Below, one piece after another: positions 1 to 10,429 of a stretch of DNA of 64,000 bases. Source of the stretch: Channallabes apus. Its lineage: Eukaryota > Chordata > Actinopteri > Siluriformes > Clariidae. Made by a program: the position numbers and the translations under genes. How positions within the stretch are numbered: position 1 is the first letter of the stretch; every line of letters begins with the position of its first letter. Below the pieces are notes generated by a model, which made no database searches, was not told where the DNA came from, and saw nothing but the letters and a program-made list of their open reading frames with translations. The DNA lies in contig CM060130.1 in assembly GCA_030522415.1 (NCBI GenBank), forward strand, positions 22,590,465-22,654,464, written 5' to 3'.

Positions 1-151
1 GCCTATTGGAGACTGGTGTTGCCCGAACACCAGTGGTGGCGGAGCAAAACACCGACCTCCTGGGGGTGCCAGGGAGAACACTTATTCGTTAAAAAGGAAT
101 TCTGGGTGCCTTTCACTATTGGGGGGGCCACCCCCATTCATTTTATTTTAT

Positions 152-157
<6 letters not shown>

Positions 158-226
<69 letters not shown>

Positions 227-235
227 TTTTTTAAA
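158..235. repeat. (TA)n microsatellite followed by poly(T)
   Basis: An alternating TA tract of about 50 bases runs into roughly 23 T residues. The apparent reading frame through it (Ile-Tyr and Phe runs) is a repeat artefact. Confidence 0.95.
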
Positions 236-1094
236 TCAGTCTGACCTCCTGTGTGCAGTGGAGCACAAAGCTGACCCACTGCCTGAAAAGCTTTTCCCTC
301 TAGGGCAGATAAAAGTCTACACAGCTAGAAAGGAAGTATAAGCTTACCAGGGAGGATGATGTCCCAGGAGAGAGATAGCCTGTGAAGCGTCTCTGCTATC
401 TGGGCGTCATCATACAATCCCGCGTTTCCATATCGACTATATTTAAATAAACAAATAAGTCGATGGCATGAAAAACACAGCATGAATACAGCCTACTCCA
501 TGAAAGGGTTAACTCACATGAAGAGAGCTGAGAGGGGGTGGGGGGGGAGAGCGTCATTGAGGCTCCGCCCCCCGGCCACCCGACAGAAGTTTTAGTGCTT
601 AAGGCTATTTTCATCTCCGGTAAAAAAGAGAGAAATCCTCGTGATGACAACGCGGAAGAAAGGAGTTTTCTTACCTACGTCTGCCGCAGCTCTGTCAGAT
701 GCACGAGTTTTAAGCCAGGAACGCGCGACGGCTCGCAGCTTCTCACGGAATGCGCGGCGCGCGCAGCACTAGTCGAAGCAGTGTAGAGATCGCACTCCGA
801 TATGGATTATCACACACGGAGGGATTTAAACTCGTCAAATCGGTGAGTTAAACACCTTCTTATTTTGCTGGTTTATCACAAGCACGCTTCACAACTAGGC
901 TCTGAAGACAAATGATCTGAGGTCGTTGCCGGCTCACCTGTTTTTATAACCTCCACCTACATCTAATCAGATGACGTCACCTGTCGAGGTTATATATAGC
1001 CAAAAACTTTGGCGTGTTTTCACAGCATGCTTCAACGACCGGCAACGCGACAAACTGGTTCCCATAGCGTTTTCACGCAGCATCGAGTGTAGCC
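236..1094. other. Intergenic, locally GC-rich; possible promoter or first exon
   Basis: No protein gene is recognised. About 560-800 is CpG-rich, and a consensus 5' splice donor (GTGAGT) lies at 842, so a short non-coding first exon ending at 841 is conceivable. A CRE-like TGACGTCA at 973-980 sits just upstream of a TATATATAG stretch near 993, with short inverted motifs (GAGGTTATA and its complement) around it. These may be the end of a mobile element instead; nothing here decides. Confidence 0.2.
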
Positions 1095-2020
1095 TTGCTA
1101 GGGAACTCAGTGTTCACATCACGCAGGTCCTGTCACATCAACACCGTGGTGAAAAAGGCCCGGCAGCGTCTGTACCACCTCAGACGTTTGAGAGACTTCA
1201 GACTGCCCTCCAAGGTGCTCAGGAATTTCTACTCCTGCACCATAGAGAGCATCCTGACGGGAAACATCATGACCTGGTTTGGAAACAGCACCATGCAGGA
1301 CAGACGAGCTCTACAGAGGGTGGTGTGTTCAGCTGAGCGCATCATCCGCACCAAGCTCCCTGACCTGCACTCAATCTACACCAAGCAGTGCTGGATCAAG
1401 GAAGGAGCTGGACCAGGAAGATTGTGAAGGACCTCAGCCATCCCAACAATGGACTGTTCTCTCTGTTGCTGGCAGGAAAGCACTTCCGCTCCCTGAAGGC
1501 CAACACAGAGAGAATGAGGAGGAGCTTCTTCCCGCAGGCGATAAGGTCTCTCAACCATAACACATTCACACCACAAACACAGAACTAATACAACCTGTTA
1601 ACGTCTATGGACATTATGGACACTTTCATGCACAATCTACACATCGGAACTCATGTTTATGTTTACATTCTGGAACTTTGCACAAAGACACTTTAATAAG
1701 GCACCTTAAGACACTTTTCTATGCATACTTGCACACCATACTTCCTCCACCAAATTTCAATTTAAAAAAGAAAATTTCTATTGTTCAGTATATTTCTATT
1801 TTCATTTCTATTTTATGTACAGTATATTTCTATTTTTATTTCTATTTTTATTTTAGTTAAGTTTTAATTTTCCTATCGTATTTCTTTATTCATATATATT
1901 TCTTACTATAAGATTTAATTCTCTTTTTAAGGTCACTGGCGGTCGTGTAAGCATTTCACTGCATATCATACTGTATATGACTGTGTATGTGACAAATAAA
2001 ATTTGAATTTGAATTTGATT
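1095..2020 (+). mobile_element. 5'-truncated LINE (jockey/L2-like group), 3' end
   Basis: The segment encodes the C-terminal tail of a LINE reverse transcriptase (motifs VKKARQRLYHLRRL, FYSCTIESILTGN, LQRVVCSAERI, then SLKANTERMRRSFFPQAIRSLN). The first part reads in one frame to about 1400 and the rest in another, so at least one frameshift has broken it. A T-rich 3' UTR with TTCTATTTT iterations follows. It ends in ACAAATAAAATTTGAATTTG, the short A/T-rich terminal repeat typical of fish LINEs. Related minus-strand (16066-16925) and tail-only (51261-51362) pieces occur in this window. The endonuclease and most of the polymerase are missing, as in most dead-on-arrival LINE copies. Confidence 0.8.
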
Positions 2021-2025
2021 TTAAT

Positions 2026-2986
2026 TTGTACTTTCATTGGACAAGCACTTCCTGAACCTGTGTGCCTTACTCCCGCCTCCTGTGTTGCCTTTGGACTAGC
2101 ACTTTTTGCAGCTGTATTTAAACGCCATCCTGCCTGCTGCTCGAGAGACTACTGCTTGATTTGTTATGGTGTTTTGCTCGTGTATATTTGCCTTATTGTG
2201 TATCGACTTTTGCTGCCCTTTTCGACCTCGATTTTTGCTATTGCCCTTTGTACATAACTTTGTAAATATCATCTTGTATTTAGTGGTAAGTAGGGAGTTG
2301 ACGCCCTTTTTGTTCTTCCCCCCCCTTTTCTCCTGGTTATGCTAGTCAGGGAGTTAGGTAAGACTCGATGTATTTTGGTATGTTTTTGTTGTTAGGTTAG
2401 GTAGACTTTTGTGACTCTAGTTAGTAGGTTTGGTTTATTATTTTGGCATTGTCGGCTCCTGAAGATATTACCATCTTTTTAAATATTTGTACATAGAATG
2501 GCAGCACGGTGGTGTAGTGGTTAGCACTGTCGCCTTGCACCTCCAGGGTCTGGGTTAGATTCCCCAGCGAGGCTCGATTCCCGTCTCTGTGTGCATGGAG
2601 TTTGCATGTTCTCCCCGTGCTTGGTGGGTTTCCTCCGGGTACTCCGGTTTCCTCCCACAGTCCAAAGATATGCAGGTTAGGCTAATTGGTGTTCCCAAAT
2701 TGACGGTAGTGTGTGAATGAGTGTGTGAATGTGCGTATGAGTGTGTGCCCTGCGATGGATTGGTACCCTGTCCAGGGTGTACCCCGCCTTGTGCCCTAAG
2801 CCTCCTGGGATAGGCTCCAGGTCCCCTGCGACCCTGAATAGAAGGATAAAGCGGTGTAGAAAATGAATGAATGTACATAGAATAAACTGCAGTTGATCTC
2901 AACCCCCCGTTTATTTCCCCATTTATCTTCTTTTCCTAATTTATTTTATTGTCTGTTGCGGCCTGACCCTAGACCAGGACGAAACA
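2026..2986 (+). mobile_element. Gypsy-type LTR, interrupted by a SINE
   Basis: The LTR is inferred from its 3' end: ...CCCTAGACCAGGACGAAACA is followed after four bases by a tRNA-Pro-type primer site and then gag. A TTTAAA box lies near 2115 and an AATAAA polyadenylation signal at 2881. The left boundary (TG near 2028) is inferred and not fixed by a target duplication. The terminal CCCTAGAC...AACA motif recurs in LTR pieces near 41.8 kb and 53.0 kb, so the three are relatives. A V-SINE (2500-2871) splits the LTR. Confidence 0.6.
2500..2871 (+). mobile_element. V-SINE (Mermaid/DANA-like) with 12-bp target duplication
   Basis: The tRNA-like head starts GGCAGCACGGTGGTGTAGTG. The conserved centre includes GTTTGCATGTTCTCCCCGTG and TTTCCTCCGGGTACTCCGG, and the tail ends in AAATGAATGA. 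A perfect 12-bp duplication, TGTACATAGAAT, flanks it at 2488-2499 and 2872-2883. This proves insertion into the Gypsy LTR. Box-A and Box-B-like sequences are visible in the head. Confidence 0.95.
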
Positions 2987-2990
2987 GAAT

Positions 2991-3003
2991 TGGGGGCTCG
3001 TCC
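2991..3003 (+). promoter_or_regulatory. Primer binding site, tRNA-Pro type
   Basis: TGGGGGCTCGTCC matches the primer-binding sequence used by retroelements primed with tRNA-Pro. It starts four bases after the LTR end and about 75 bases before the gag start. This differs from the two chromodomain Gypsy elements elsewhere in the window, which have no tRNA site. Confidence 0.8.
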
Positions 3004-3078
3004 ATTGTTTTGTTGTTTGTCTGCTGGTTTTTGGTTTGTTTGTTTTGGCTATAGGAGGTATGTGTGTTTGTCACTATT

Positions 3079-3534
3079 ATGGCAACTAAATTTAATTTAG
3101 ACCAATTTGTTATTTGTCCTTCATTGGAACAGTTTGAAAGGTGCAGGAAGGATGACTTATTGTTGCTTGCTGACATTTACAGCATCTCGGTCCCATGGAG
3201 CGCGAATAAGCGCGACATTAAACAAATGCTTCAGGTAGAGCTGATTAAACAGCGCATTCTTATGGATCCTACCGAGGCGGGTGTTGTATATCAGTCCGGT
3301 ACGTCCGAGGATTCAGCTACAGTGGAGGCTGTGGTCGAACCCAAGGACGCCGCCCACATAGATCACGCGGTAGTAGGTCCATCACTGAATGACCCGAAGC
3401 TCGCGCTGCAATTGAAGCAGTTGGACCTAGAGTTAGCCCGTCAGCATTATGAATCTCAAATGCTTCAATTTCATATGGTGGAACTCGAGTCTCAAAGGGA
3501 AATTAAAGTAATTGGAATTGGCACTAAGGAGTAA
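3079..3534 (+). CDS. Truncated gag-like protein of a Gypsy element
   Basis: The frame starts MATKFNLDQFVICPSLEQFE and runs about 152 residues. A Met 15 bases upstream is in frame, but the MATKF start fits the family better. It resembles the N-terminal region of fish Gypsy gag proteins. A short helical domain (EQFERCRKDDLLLLADIYSI) is followed by an acidic linker and a charged coiled-coil-like stretch (LKQLDLELARQHYESQMLQF). No capsid core, zinc knuckle, protease or polymerase follows, because the element is cut off just after the stop and abuts a minisatellite and an unrelated minus-strand Rex3. It is a fragment with no expected function. Confidence 0.65.
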   Translation: MATKFNLDQFVICPSLEQFERCRKDDLLLLADIYSISVPWSANKRDIKQMLQVELIKQRILMDPTEAGVVYQSGTSEDSATVEAVVEPKDAAHIDHAVVGPSLNDPKLALQLKQLDLELARQHYESQMLQFHMVELESQREIKVIGIGTKE

Positions 3535-3589
3535 GCCAGCTTCAGATTCTCTTGTTCGTGGCCCTCTGTCTCCTGTTTGAGCATCATCC

Positions 3590-3683
3590 CCTGTTCTTCA
3601 TCCTGCATCTGCATCCCCTGTTCTGCATCCTGCATCTGCATCCCCTGTTCTGCATCTGCTGCATCTGCATCCCCTGTTCTGCA
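3590..3683. repeat. Short minisatellite (about 21-27 bp units)
   Basis: Four to five imperfect copies of a CTGCATCCCCTGTTCTGCATC-like unit (GCATCCCCTGTTCTGCA core) lie exactly at the junction between the truncated Gypsy gag and the Rex3 fragment. Confidence 0.8.
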
Positions 3684-4785
3684 GGCTCTACTCTGAGCCC
3701 CTCCCGGATGACTGAGCTTCTCACCCTATCTCTAAGGGAGAGCCCAGACACCCTGCGGAGGAAACTCATTTCGGCCGCTTGTATTCGCGATCTTGTTCTT
3801 TCGGTCACTACCCACAGCTCATGACCATAGTTGAGGGTAGGAACGTAGATCGACCGGTAAATTGAGAGCTTTGCCTTTTGGCTCAGGTCCTTCTTCACCA
3901 CGACGGACCGATACAGAGCCCGCATCACTGCAGACGCTCCCACGATCCGCCTGTCGATCTCCCGTTCCATTTTACCCTCACTCGTGAACAAGACGCCGAG
4001 ATACTTAAACTCCTCCACTTGGGGCAGGATCTCACTCCCAACCCTGAGAGGGCACTCCACCCTTTTCCGACTGAGGACCATGGCCTCAGATTTGGAGGTG
4101 CTGATTCTCATCCCAGCCGTTTCACACTCGGCTGCGAACCGATCCAGTGAGAGTTGTAGGTCGCAGGATGATGAGGCCAACAGAACAACGTCATCTGCAA
4201 AAAGCAGTGACCCAATCCTGAGCCCACCAAACTGTACCCCCTCAATGCCCTGGCTGCGCCTAGATATCCTGTCCATAAAAATTATGAACAGGATCGGTGA
4301 CAAAGGGCAGCCCTGTCAGAGTCCTACTCTCAACGGAAACAGGTCCAACTTACTACCGGCAATGCGGACCAAGCTCCGACACCGGTTGTACAGGGACCGG
4401 ACAGCCCTGAACAGGGAATCCGATATCCCATACTCCCGGAGTACCCCCCACAGGACTCCCCGAGGGACACGGTCGAATGCCTTCTCCAAGTCCACAAAGC
4501 ACATGTAGACTGGTTGGGCAAACTCCCATGCCCCCTCCAGGACCCTGCTAAGGGTGTAGAACTGGTCCACTGTTCCGCGACCTGGACGAAAACCACACTG
4601 CTCCTCCTGAATCCGAGGTTCGACTAACCGACGGACCCTCCTTTCCGTTCCCTCACCTAGGACCGGATTGCCATGGGTGACCCTGCTGGGGGCATGAAGC
4701 CCCCGACAACATAGCTCCCAGGATCATTGGGACACGCAAACCCCTCCACCACGATAAGGTGGTGGTTCAAGGAGGGGATATTATT
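3684..4785 (-). mobile_element. Rex3 (RTE clade) LINE, internally deleted and 3'-truncated
   Basis: On the minus strand the sequence encodes the RTE-type reverse transcriptase: FVDLEKAFDRVPRGVLW in the palm, then SPILFIIFMDRISRR, FADDVVLLAS at the catalytic site, KYLGVLFTSEGK, and the thumb motif YGHELWVVTERTRSRIQAAE. A 21-base stretch at 4295-4315 matches, from memory, the published Rex3 forward PCR primer. Two frames are needed (join near 4310), so the protein is broken. Upstream on the minus strand the 5' untranslated leader is joined directly to the middle of the polymerase, so the endonuclease and early polymerase are missing. The 3' end stops at the minisatellite at 3684. Confidence 0.9.
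4741..4777 (-). other. Structured 5' leader hairpin of Rex3
   Basis: CCCCTCC (4741-4747) pairs with GGAGGGG (4771-4777). An inner stem CCAC/GTGG (4749-4752 with 4759-4762) encloses a six-base loop. A diverged relative at 38784-38820 keeps the same architecture with a different outer stem. Confidence 0.6.
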
Positions 4786-5455
4786 TATTATTTAAGAAAA
4801 AATCATAATGATATGTTAGATTTTATACAAATTATAAAAATTGTATCTGATTATCTTTGTACTGAAACTACAGAGTGAAGATTGTTTAGCAGATATTCTG
4901 AGTGTAAATCATAAGTTTTTCTCTTTATATTTCATCTAACATTACATTTCTCTCTGTTGTTTTACACGACACCTTCAGCACGGGTAAGTAAATAACTCGA
5001 CTTCACACTAATGATAAACACTGATATTTTATAAACTTTTCGCATGTATTGGATTTTAATACAGGAATTAAATAGAAATATAAAAGCATACAGAATTATA
5101 TAAGATTAAAAATTATATATTTTACAAGTGTCCAAGAACCATAACAGCATTTTGTTTTATTTCTATAAGAAATAACTGTGTTCTGATATTCTGTATATTC
5201 TGTAACATGGGTCTCATGAGCGGCAGAACCACATGTAAATACTCTGCACTGTTCAGAACGGGCAGGTCCAAAAGCTGTTACCCCACAGACTTCTGAACAG
5301 GCAGAGACGCGGCAATGTTGACACGCGGTTGCCAGGCAACGCTGCGGTAAAGTAATCAGTGTGAACGCGAAACACCTGGTGGTGTGTTTATTTAAGGGTC
5401 TGATACCTCCGCACTTCTGCGATCATTTAGGTGGCACCGGTACGGTATGAGGGCC

Positions 5456-5530
5456 AAAGAAAGAAAGAAAGAAAGGAAGAAAGAAAGAAAGATAAAAAGA
5501 TAGAAAGAAAAAGAAAGACAGAAAGTAAGA
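5456..5530. repeat. (GAAA)n-rich microsatellite
   Basis: Imperfect GAAA/GAAAGAAG iterations. A separate (GA)n run follows near 5598. Confidence 0.9.
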
Positions 5531-6262
5531 TAGACAGAGTGTGCTCAAGAGAGGGAGAGAGGCAAAGACCCATCCTCTGTCTCCCTAAGACACCAACGTG
5601 AGAGAGAGAGAGAGAGAGAGAGAGCGCAACACGGCTCAGTTTCCTCGCTTATAAATCCTCAGTAAGGTCGAAGGCCCCGAGAGGATCTAAAGTTTATTTT
5701 TAGTTATCAGAGCCCCATCCGTTCTCGTGTAGATGGTGGAACTATGTTTATTTCGGTTCTCTTTTGTTTCCTTTTCCTAATGAATAATCCCTCACCATCT
5801 CGAAACGGGAAGGTCTTCCCATCCGCATCATAAACACTCTCACAACCTCCTGTTTCATTCACCCCCTCTGAAGCCCTTCGTTAGGGCTCTTATACCTACA
5901 ATAGCACACAGATATATTACAGAATATTTAACTATAGATTTAAAATACACAGGGGGAAATGCACATATACTGACATACTGTATATTGGTAAATACATGCA
6001 GATATCAGAAAATAGTATTTTACAATAAATCACAAGATATTTCTGTTCCTTAAGGGGAACTAGCGGTATATTAGCACAATGCTATATTATACAGATTTAC
6101 TGTGTGTGATGACTTATTGTTGTCTAGTTTTCCTCTTTTTTATTAAGACACACATCAGCTGTGTTTTAACCAGAGTAAAAGTTACTTTCACATTTTCACA
6201 TGATACAATTCACATTTGTAATCATGCATTAAATCTTCACTCTCTATTATTTACTTTCACAG

Positions 6263-6275
6263 GATGCGATAAGAG
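6263..6275 (+). pseudogene. Decayed duplicate of the GIMAP 5' exon
   Basis: Only 13 bases lie between a good acceptor (TTACTTTCACAG) and a donor (GTGAGT). The flanking 170 bases are paralogous to those before the candidate exon at 7732, sharing GATTTACTGTGTG...GATGACT and TGTGTTxTxxACAGAGTAA. It looks like a shrunken or non-functional copy of that exon. Confidence 0.35.
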
Positions 6276-6469
6276 GTGAGTATAAAGTTTTTTCTCTGAT
6301 AGTGATGTGTTGAAGATTTTTTCTCATTATATTTGATCTAACATTACATTTCTCTCTCTGTTGTTTTACACGACACCTTCAGTACGGGTAAGTAAATAAC
6401 TCAAATTCACACTAATGATAAACACTGATATTTTATAAACTTTTTTTTATTTATTCAGGAAACAAATAT

Positions 6470-6844
6470 TCATTCATTCATTCATTCATTTTCTATACCG
6501 CTTAATCCTGTGTTCAGGGTCGCGGGGCACCTGGAGCCTATCCCAGGAGACTTCGGGCACTAGGCGGGGTACACCCTGGACAGGGAGCCAATCCATCGCA
6601 GGGGCACACACACATACACACCCAATCACACACTACGGGCAATTTAGGAACGCCAATTAGCCTAACCTGCATGCCTTTGGACTGTGGGAGGAAACCGGAG
6701 TACCCGGAGGTAACCCACCAAGCACGGGGAGAACATGCAAACTCCATGCACACAGAGATGGGAATCGAGCTTGGCCGGGGAATCGAACCCAGACCCTGGA
6801 GGTGCAAGGCGACAGTGCTAACCACTACACCACCGCGCCGCCGT
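6470..6844 (-). mobile_element. V-SINE (Mermaid/DANA-like), minus strand
   Basis: Read on the minus strand it has the same head, centre and ATGAATGAATG tail as the copy at 2500. A 12-bp target duplication, GGAAACAAATAT, flanks it at 6458-6469 and 6845-6856. It inserted next to the second copy of the 124-bp duplicated block. Confidence 0.95.
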
Positions 6845-6856
6845 GGAAACAAATAT

Positions 6857-7731
6857 GAATATGATATTTTATATATTTTATTATACTGTATGATATGAAT
6901 ATTATGACTGATATTTCACAAACCTTTTTTTAAACAAATACAAACATAAAAACTTTTTCAGTCTGTGATTATATTCATTATCATGTGTAATTATAGAACA
7001 ATGTCTTTAATTATTTTCTAATATAATATGTTAAATATTGAACTATCTTTATTATTATAATTATAAAGATAAATCTCTCCAGTGTTTTGTCCAGAGTAAC
7101 AGTTACAGGCTTTGATCAGTAAGTGAGATTTCACTTCCATCAGTCAGCTTCTTTCCCACAATGCACCTGTGTGTAACCCCACTGCACTGCAATAGATGAG
7201 ACGTTTACCGTGTCGAGTAAACAACACAGTAAACATGTAACATATAGCACACACCACTGCCAGACTCCATCAGAATCTCTCTCCTCTTATACACTCCATT
7301 TTCTCCTGCACTAATAAGCAGCTACACCTCAGTATGGGGACGAGATCTAAATACACTGATGAGGTGTTAATGTTCTCCATATACTGTACACAGATCTGTA
7401 ATTACACATGATAATAGCAGAACACTTTGTGTGTTGTTTTGCATATTTGTATGGAAGTGATGGAATAAAGACACATAAGTTAATGATTTATTAGTTTCCC
7501 GCTGTGTGACTTTTCCCTCCACAGTTATGTTTCTGTAGCTGATGAATCTCTCCAGTGTGAGCAGATGATCATCAGCACAGAGTAACAGAATGTTCTGTAG
7601 ATTTACTGTGTGATGACTAATTGTACATCTTTAACTAGCTTTCCTTTGTTTATGAACAGACACATAAACTGTGTTATGTACAGAGTAACAGTTCTATCAT
7701 GCACAAAACATTTACACTTTATTATCCACAG
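6857..7731. other. AT-rich intergenic or intronic sequence
   Basis: No coding potential. It carries the 3' partner (about 7590-7780) of the duplicated exon-flanking block whose other copy is at about 6090-6290. Confidence 0.5.
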
Positions 7732-7771
7732 CGACAGCACATGGGGGATCCACAGAGGAGAGAGGAGGAAG
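7732..7771 (+). CDS. Candidate first coding exon of the GIMAP gene
   Basis: The exon is bounded by a TTATTATCCACAG acceptor and a G|GTGAGA donor. It contains ATG GGG GAT CCA CAG AGG (MGDPQRREEE) starting at 7741 and ends in phase 1. Joining it directly to the exon at 14344 keeps the frame. Joining it to the first acceptor at 11453 gives an early stop, so the 11453 exon is either an alternative first exon or uses a downstream AG. This is a prediction from splice signals and phase only; no transcript evidence is available. Confidence 0.4.
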
Positions 7772-8472
7772 GTGAGAAAGACATTAATTTTAAAAAATTC
7801 ATATTTTATTCATATATTTGTGTTACTTGTATAATGTACCACTGAGCATCATGAGCATAGTGTAGTGAACACAACAGACTGTGATCGCTGGCAGAACATT
7901 TGTCGTGCTGTTGTCTAGTTTGTCATTAGTGTTCGACAAATCTGACCTACACACTGATACTGAGAGATACAAAGCTGAAGGTTTTTGTTTGACTTTTAAT
8001 TTCATAATAATAACTCCTTAACGTTACTGAGACTGACTAATATTACTGTAGTGTTCACTGCCCGGCCTCCCAAAAAGTCACACACACACCGTCATGAACT
8101 GGGTGTTATATTGACTGATGTAACTGCCGTTGGCTAAAAAGGGCATGAATAGGTGCAGATGGGATGATGGAGTCTTTTATTTAAAACCCTTTCAGGCTCA
8201 AATTAAGTTTTGAGGATTTGAGATATTGGATTTGGATCCCATATTTTTTTTGTTATTGTTCTGTCACTGAAAAGCACTTTGTTACATTGTTTAGGTAGTT
8301 ATTTTTAACTGTTGCAAATCAGCAACGCCTGCCTTGAGAGGGTTAACAAAACATCACACAAAACATGGAATAATGAAGAAACTAAACAAAGAATCAAACC
8401 AAGGAACTCAAACTATATACACATGATCCAGAGCTTAACACAAGGCTAAGAGCGAGACAGGCTATGTTAGGT
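7772..8472. other. Intron or intergenic, nothing recognised
   Basis: AT-rich sequence without a supported gene. Some parts near 8100-8440 resemble degraded LTR sequence (AACAAAACATCACACAAAAC), but boundaries cannot be drawn. Confidence 0.4.
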
Positions 8473-8847
8473 GTTGGACTGTGGGCTTGAAGGTGAGGCG
8501 CAGAGGGGATAATGGTGAATTAGAGTCTTTTAATGATAACAAAACAAACAATACATGAACTAAACATGAACAAAACTTGAAAAAAGGCTTTACTTTGGAG
8601 CATGTTGCAAACTAAACCTTCATACAAACCTTCATACCTTCAGACCAGACAAAACAAAAGCCCACATAATACTCGATAATGCTCGAACCACTTTCCCAGA
8701 ATACATAGCTATTTATAAGAGGTCTAATGAGCAACTTCGGTTCAGGTGAGCACCCACATCACCTGACCGAGGTGCCTTCTGGGAAACTGAGTCTACAAAC
8801 AAAAACTAAAAAAGCAAAACAGTGCCCTCTTGTGGGGAACCCTCACA
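8473..8847 (-). mobile_element. Probable solo LTR relic, minus strand
   Basis: On the minus strand it reads TGTGAGGGTTCCCCACAAGA at its start and contains CAGTTTCCCAGAAGGCACCTCGGTCAGGTGATG. It aligns by eye with the solo LTR at 15577-15948 (CAGTTCCCAGGATGCACCTCAGTCAGGTGACG), in excerpts under twenty bases at a time. No clear target duplication was found. Confidence 0.5.
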
Positions 8848-9856
8848 AGTTGTGTTCATGGTGTGTAATGTGGTGGATAATTCCTGTGTATAAATGCTTC
8901 CTCATGCTCACACAGTCCAGCGTATGTCCAGGACATCTGGGAAGAATAATGATGTATTGATGTAATAACCTGAACATTCAGTACATTTAATTAGATTATT
9001 TTTGTTCTGATTCGCCTCATTAACAAGTGGTTTTCTGATAGTCACACAGCTGTTTAGTCCCAATCCTGCGAGCTCTGTGATTTCTGCTGTCAAGATTTCT
9101 TTCTTTCTTTCTTTCTTTTTTTAGTGATTTAACTTCTCCAAGTGTTTGATATCTGATCATAGTCATTCATGATTTTTTTAGATCATATTTTTTCATGACG
9201 TTTACTGTTTTTTCTTTTTTGTCCAGGTAGTGTACTGTATATAACTTTAGTGAGAGAAGTGAGTTAGAGAGTCCACGCTAGATAATAGTGCATGAAAGAA
9301 ATTATAACAGAATGTGAGTGAGTGATTCAGTAAATTTGTTTCTTACAGAGTTAATATGATAAAGCTAAAGACATTTCTTTTCCAAAATCAGCAGAGAAAC
9401 AGAAGAGAGACAAACTAATGCAGGACAAAACGTATTTACTGAGAACAGACACAGAATGTTTATATCTAATACTATTCCATATAATACAGAGACATTTACA
9501 ACAATTACCAAAACATTTTTAGGAATCTAATCAAACTTTCTTTGTATTTTTGTCGGATCATCAACTAAAAGACTTCTATGTTTATCAGGTGAGTAAACTG
9601 TACTAAACTATTAATGTTCATAAATCTCTTACTGATACTAGCAGCTTAAAAACATCTTAAATTGTTATAATAAGTCTATTACCCAGTGATGGGTTACTAT
9701 GGTTACAGCTCACAGTGATGGTCAGAAAAACTATCACACGACTGACACATTGAATAGAAACATGAACACTGAGCTGTTTGTTAATGACATTTAACAGGCA
9801 GCAAATACATATTAATATGTTAAATAAAATAGTTTTTCCTTTATACATTAAACACA
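8848..9856. other. AT-rich intron sequence; nothing recognised
   Basis: A short (CTTT)n run lies near 9098-9120. No supported gene or element end. Confidence 0.5.
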
Positions 9857-10148
9857 TGTGAACTATGGCTCGGCTACAAACTAAAGGCTAATGCTAATGA
9901 TCGTGCTAATGCTAAAGCTAATACAAGCAAACAAAACTAAATACATTAGGATTCTAAACAGAAGACTTTGAAACACGACTTTAAATAGACAAACTAATTA
10001 AACTAAACAAGGTGCAGGTGATCACAATTAACATCATGTGACTGACATGTGAGGTGCAATGCATACTGGGAACTGAAGTCTGGAACAAACATGAAGATGA
10101 AAGTCCTACAGAACACACACAACAGGAACACACAGGGAAAACATGACA
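9857..10148 (-). mobile_element. Probable solo LTR relic, minus strand
   Basis: On the minus strand it begins TGTCATGTTTTCCCTGTGTG and carries CTTCAGTTCCCAGTATGCAT and a TATTTAAAG promoter-like box. This is the pattern of fish Gypsy LTRs that also appears at 8473 and 15577. The target duplication is not visible, so the end positions are approximate. Confidence 0.5.
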
Positions 10149-10429
10149 GTTAACAATTTACTGTGATTACTGATGTCATAATTATTGATATGATTGTAAA
10201 CTATTTGTTTAAACATAAACAAAATAAATCATAATGCAAGAAAAACAAGATAAATAAATTATTACCTTCACACATATTGAAGTTCATCTGCAAACTTTGT
10301 CTGAAATTTCATTTATAGAGACATAAAAAGGTTTAATACATATTTAATTGAACATGACGATCTGTGTAGAGACCCAACACCAGGAACAACATTAATTTAC
10401 TTAAAACCATTTTATTAAAATCTGTAGGG
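10149..10429. other. AT-rich; nothing recognised
   Basis: No open frame or element signature beyond short A/T runs. Confidence 0.4.

Larger units (their letters stand above)
4786..6457. other. Upstream region of the GIMAP gene; no gene seen
   Basis: This AT-rich sequence contains the first copy of a 124-bp duplicated block (4918-5041; partner 6321-6443), a GAAA-rich microsatellite at 5456-5530 and a (GA)n run near 5598-5624. A more GC-rich stretch with possible promoter character lies at 5215-5450. Each copy of the duplicated block ends in an ACGG|GTAAGTAA donor-like site, so it may derive from an old 5' exon. No open frame of note. Confidence 0.4.

Noticed and set aside
16..234. Open frame with Ile-Tyr and Phe runs
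   Set aside because: It is the translation of (TA)n and poly(T); no protein. The same holds for frames at 53664-53873 and 53849-54085.
2500..2580. tRNA gene
   Set aside because: The tRNA-like head belongs to a V-SINE; its continuation, tail and TSD show it is a SINE. The same applies to 6770-6844.
4741..4777. HDV-like self-cleaving ribozyme in the Rex3 leader
   Set aside because: The P1/P3-like stems are present, but no P2 partner for the 7-8 base linker is visible downstream in either copy, so the double pseudoknot cannot be drawn; kept only as a covarying hairpin.
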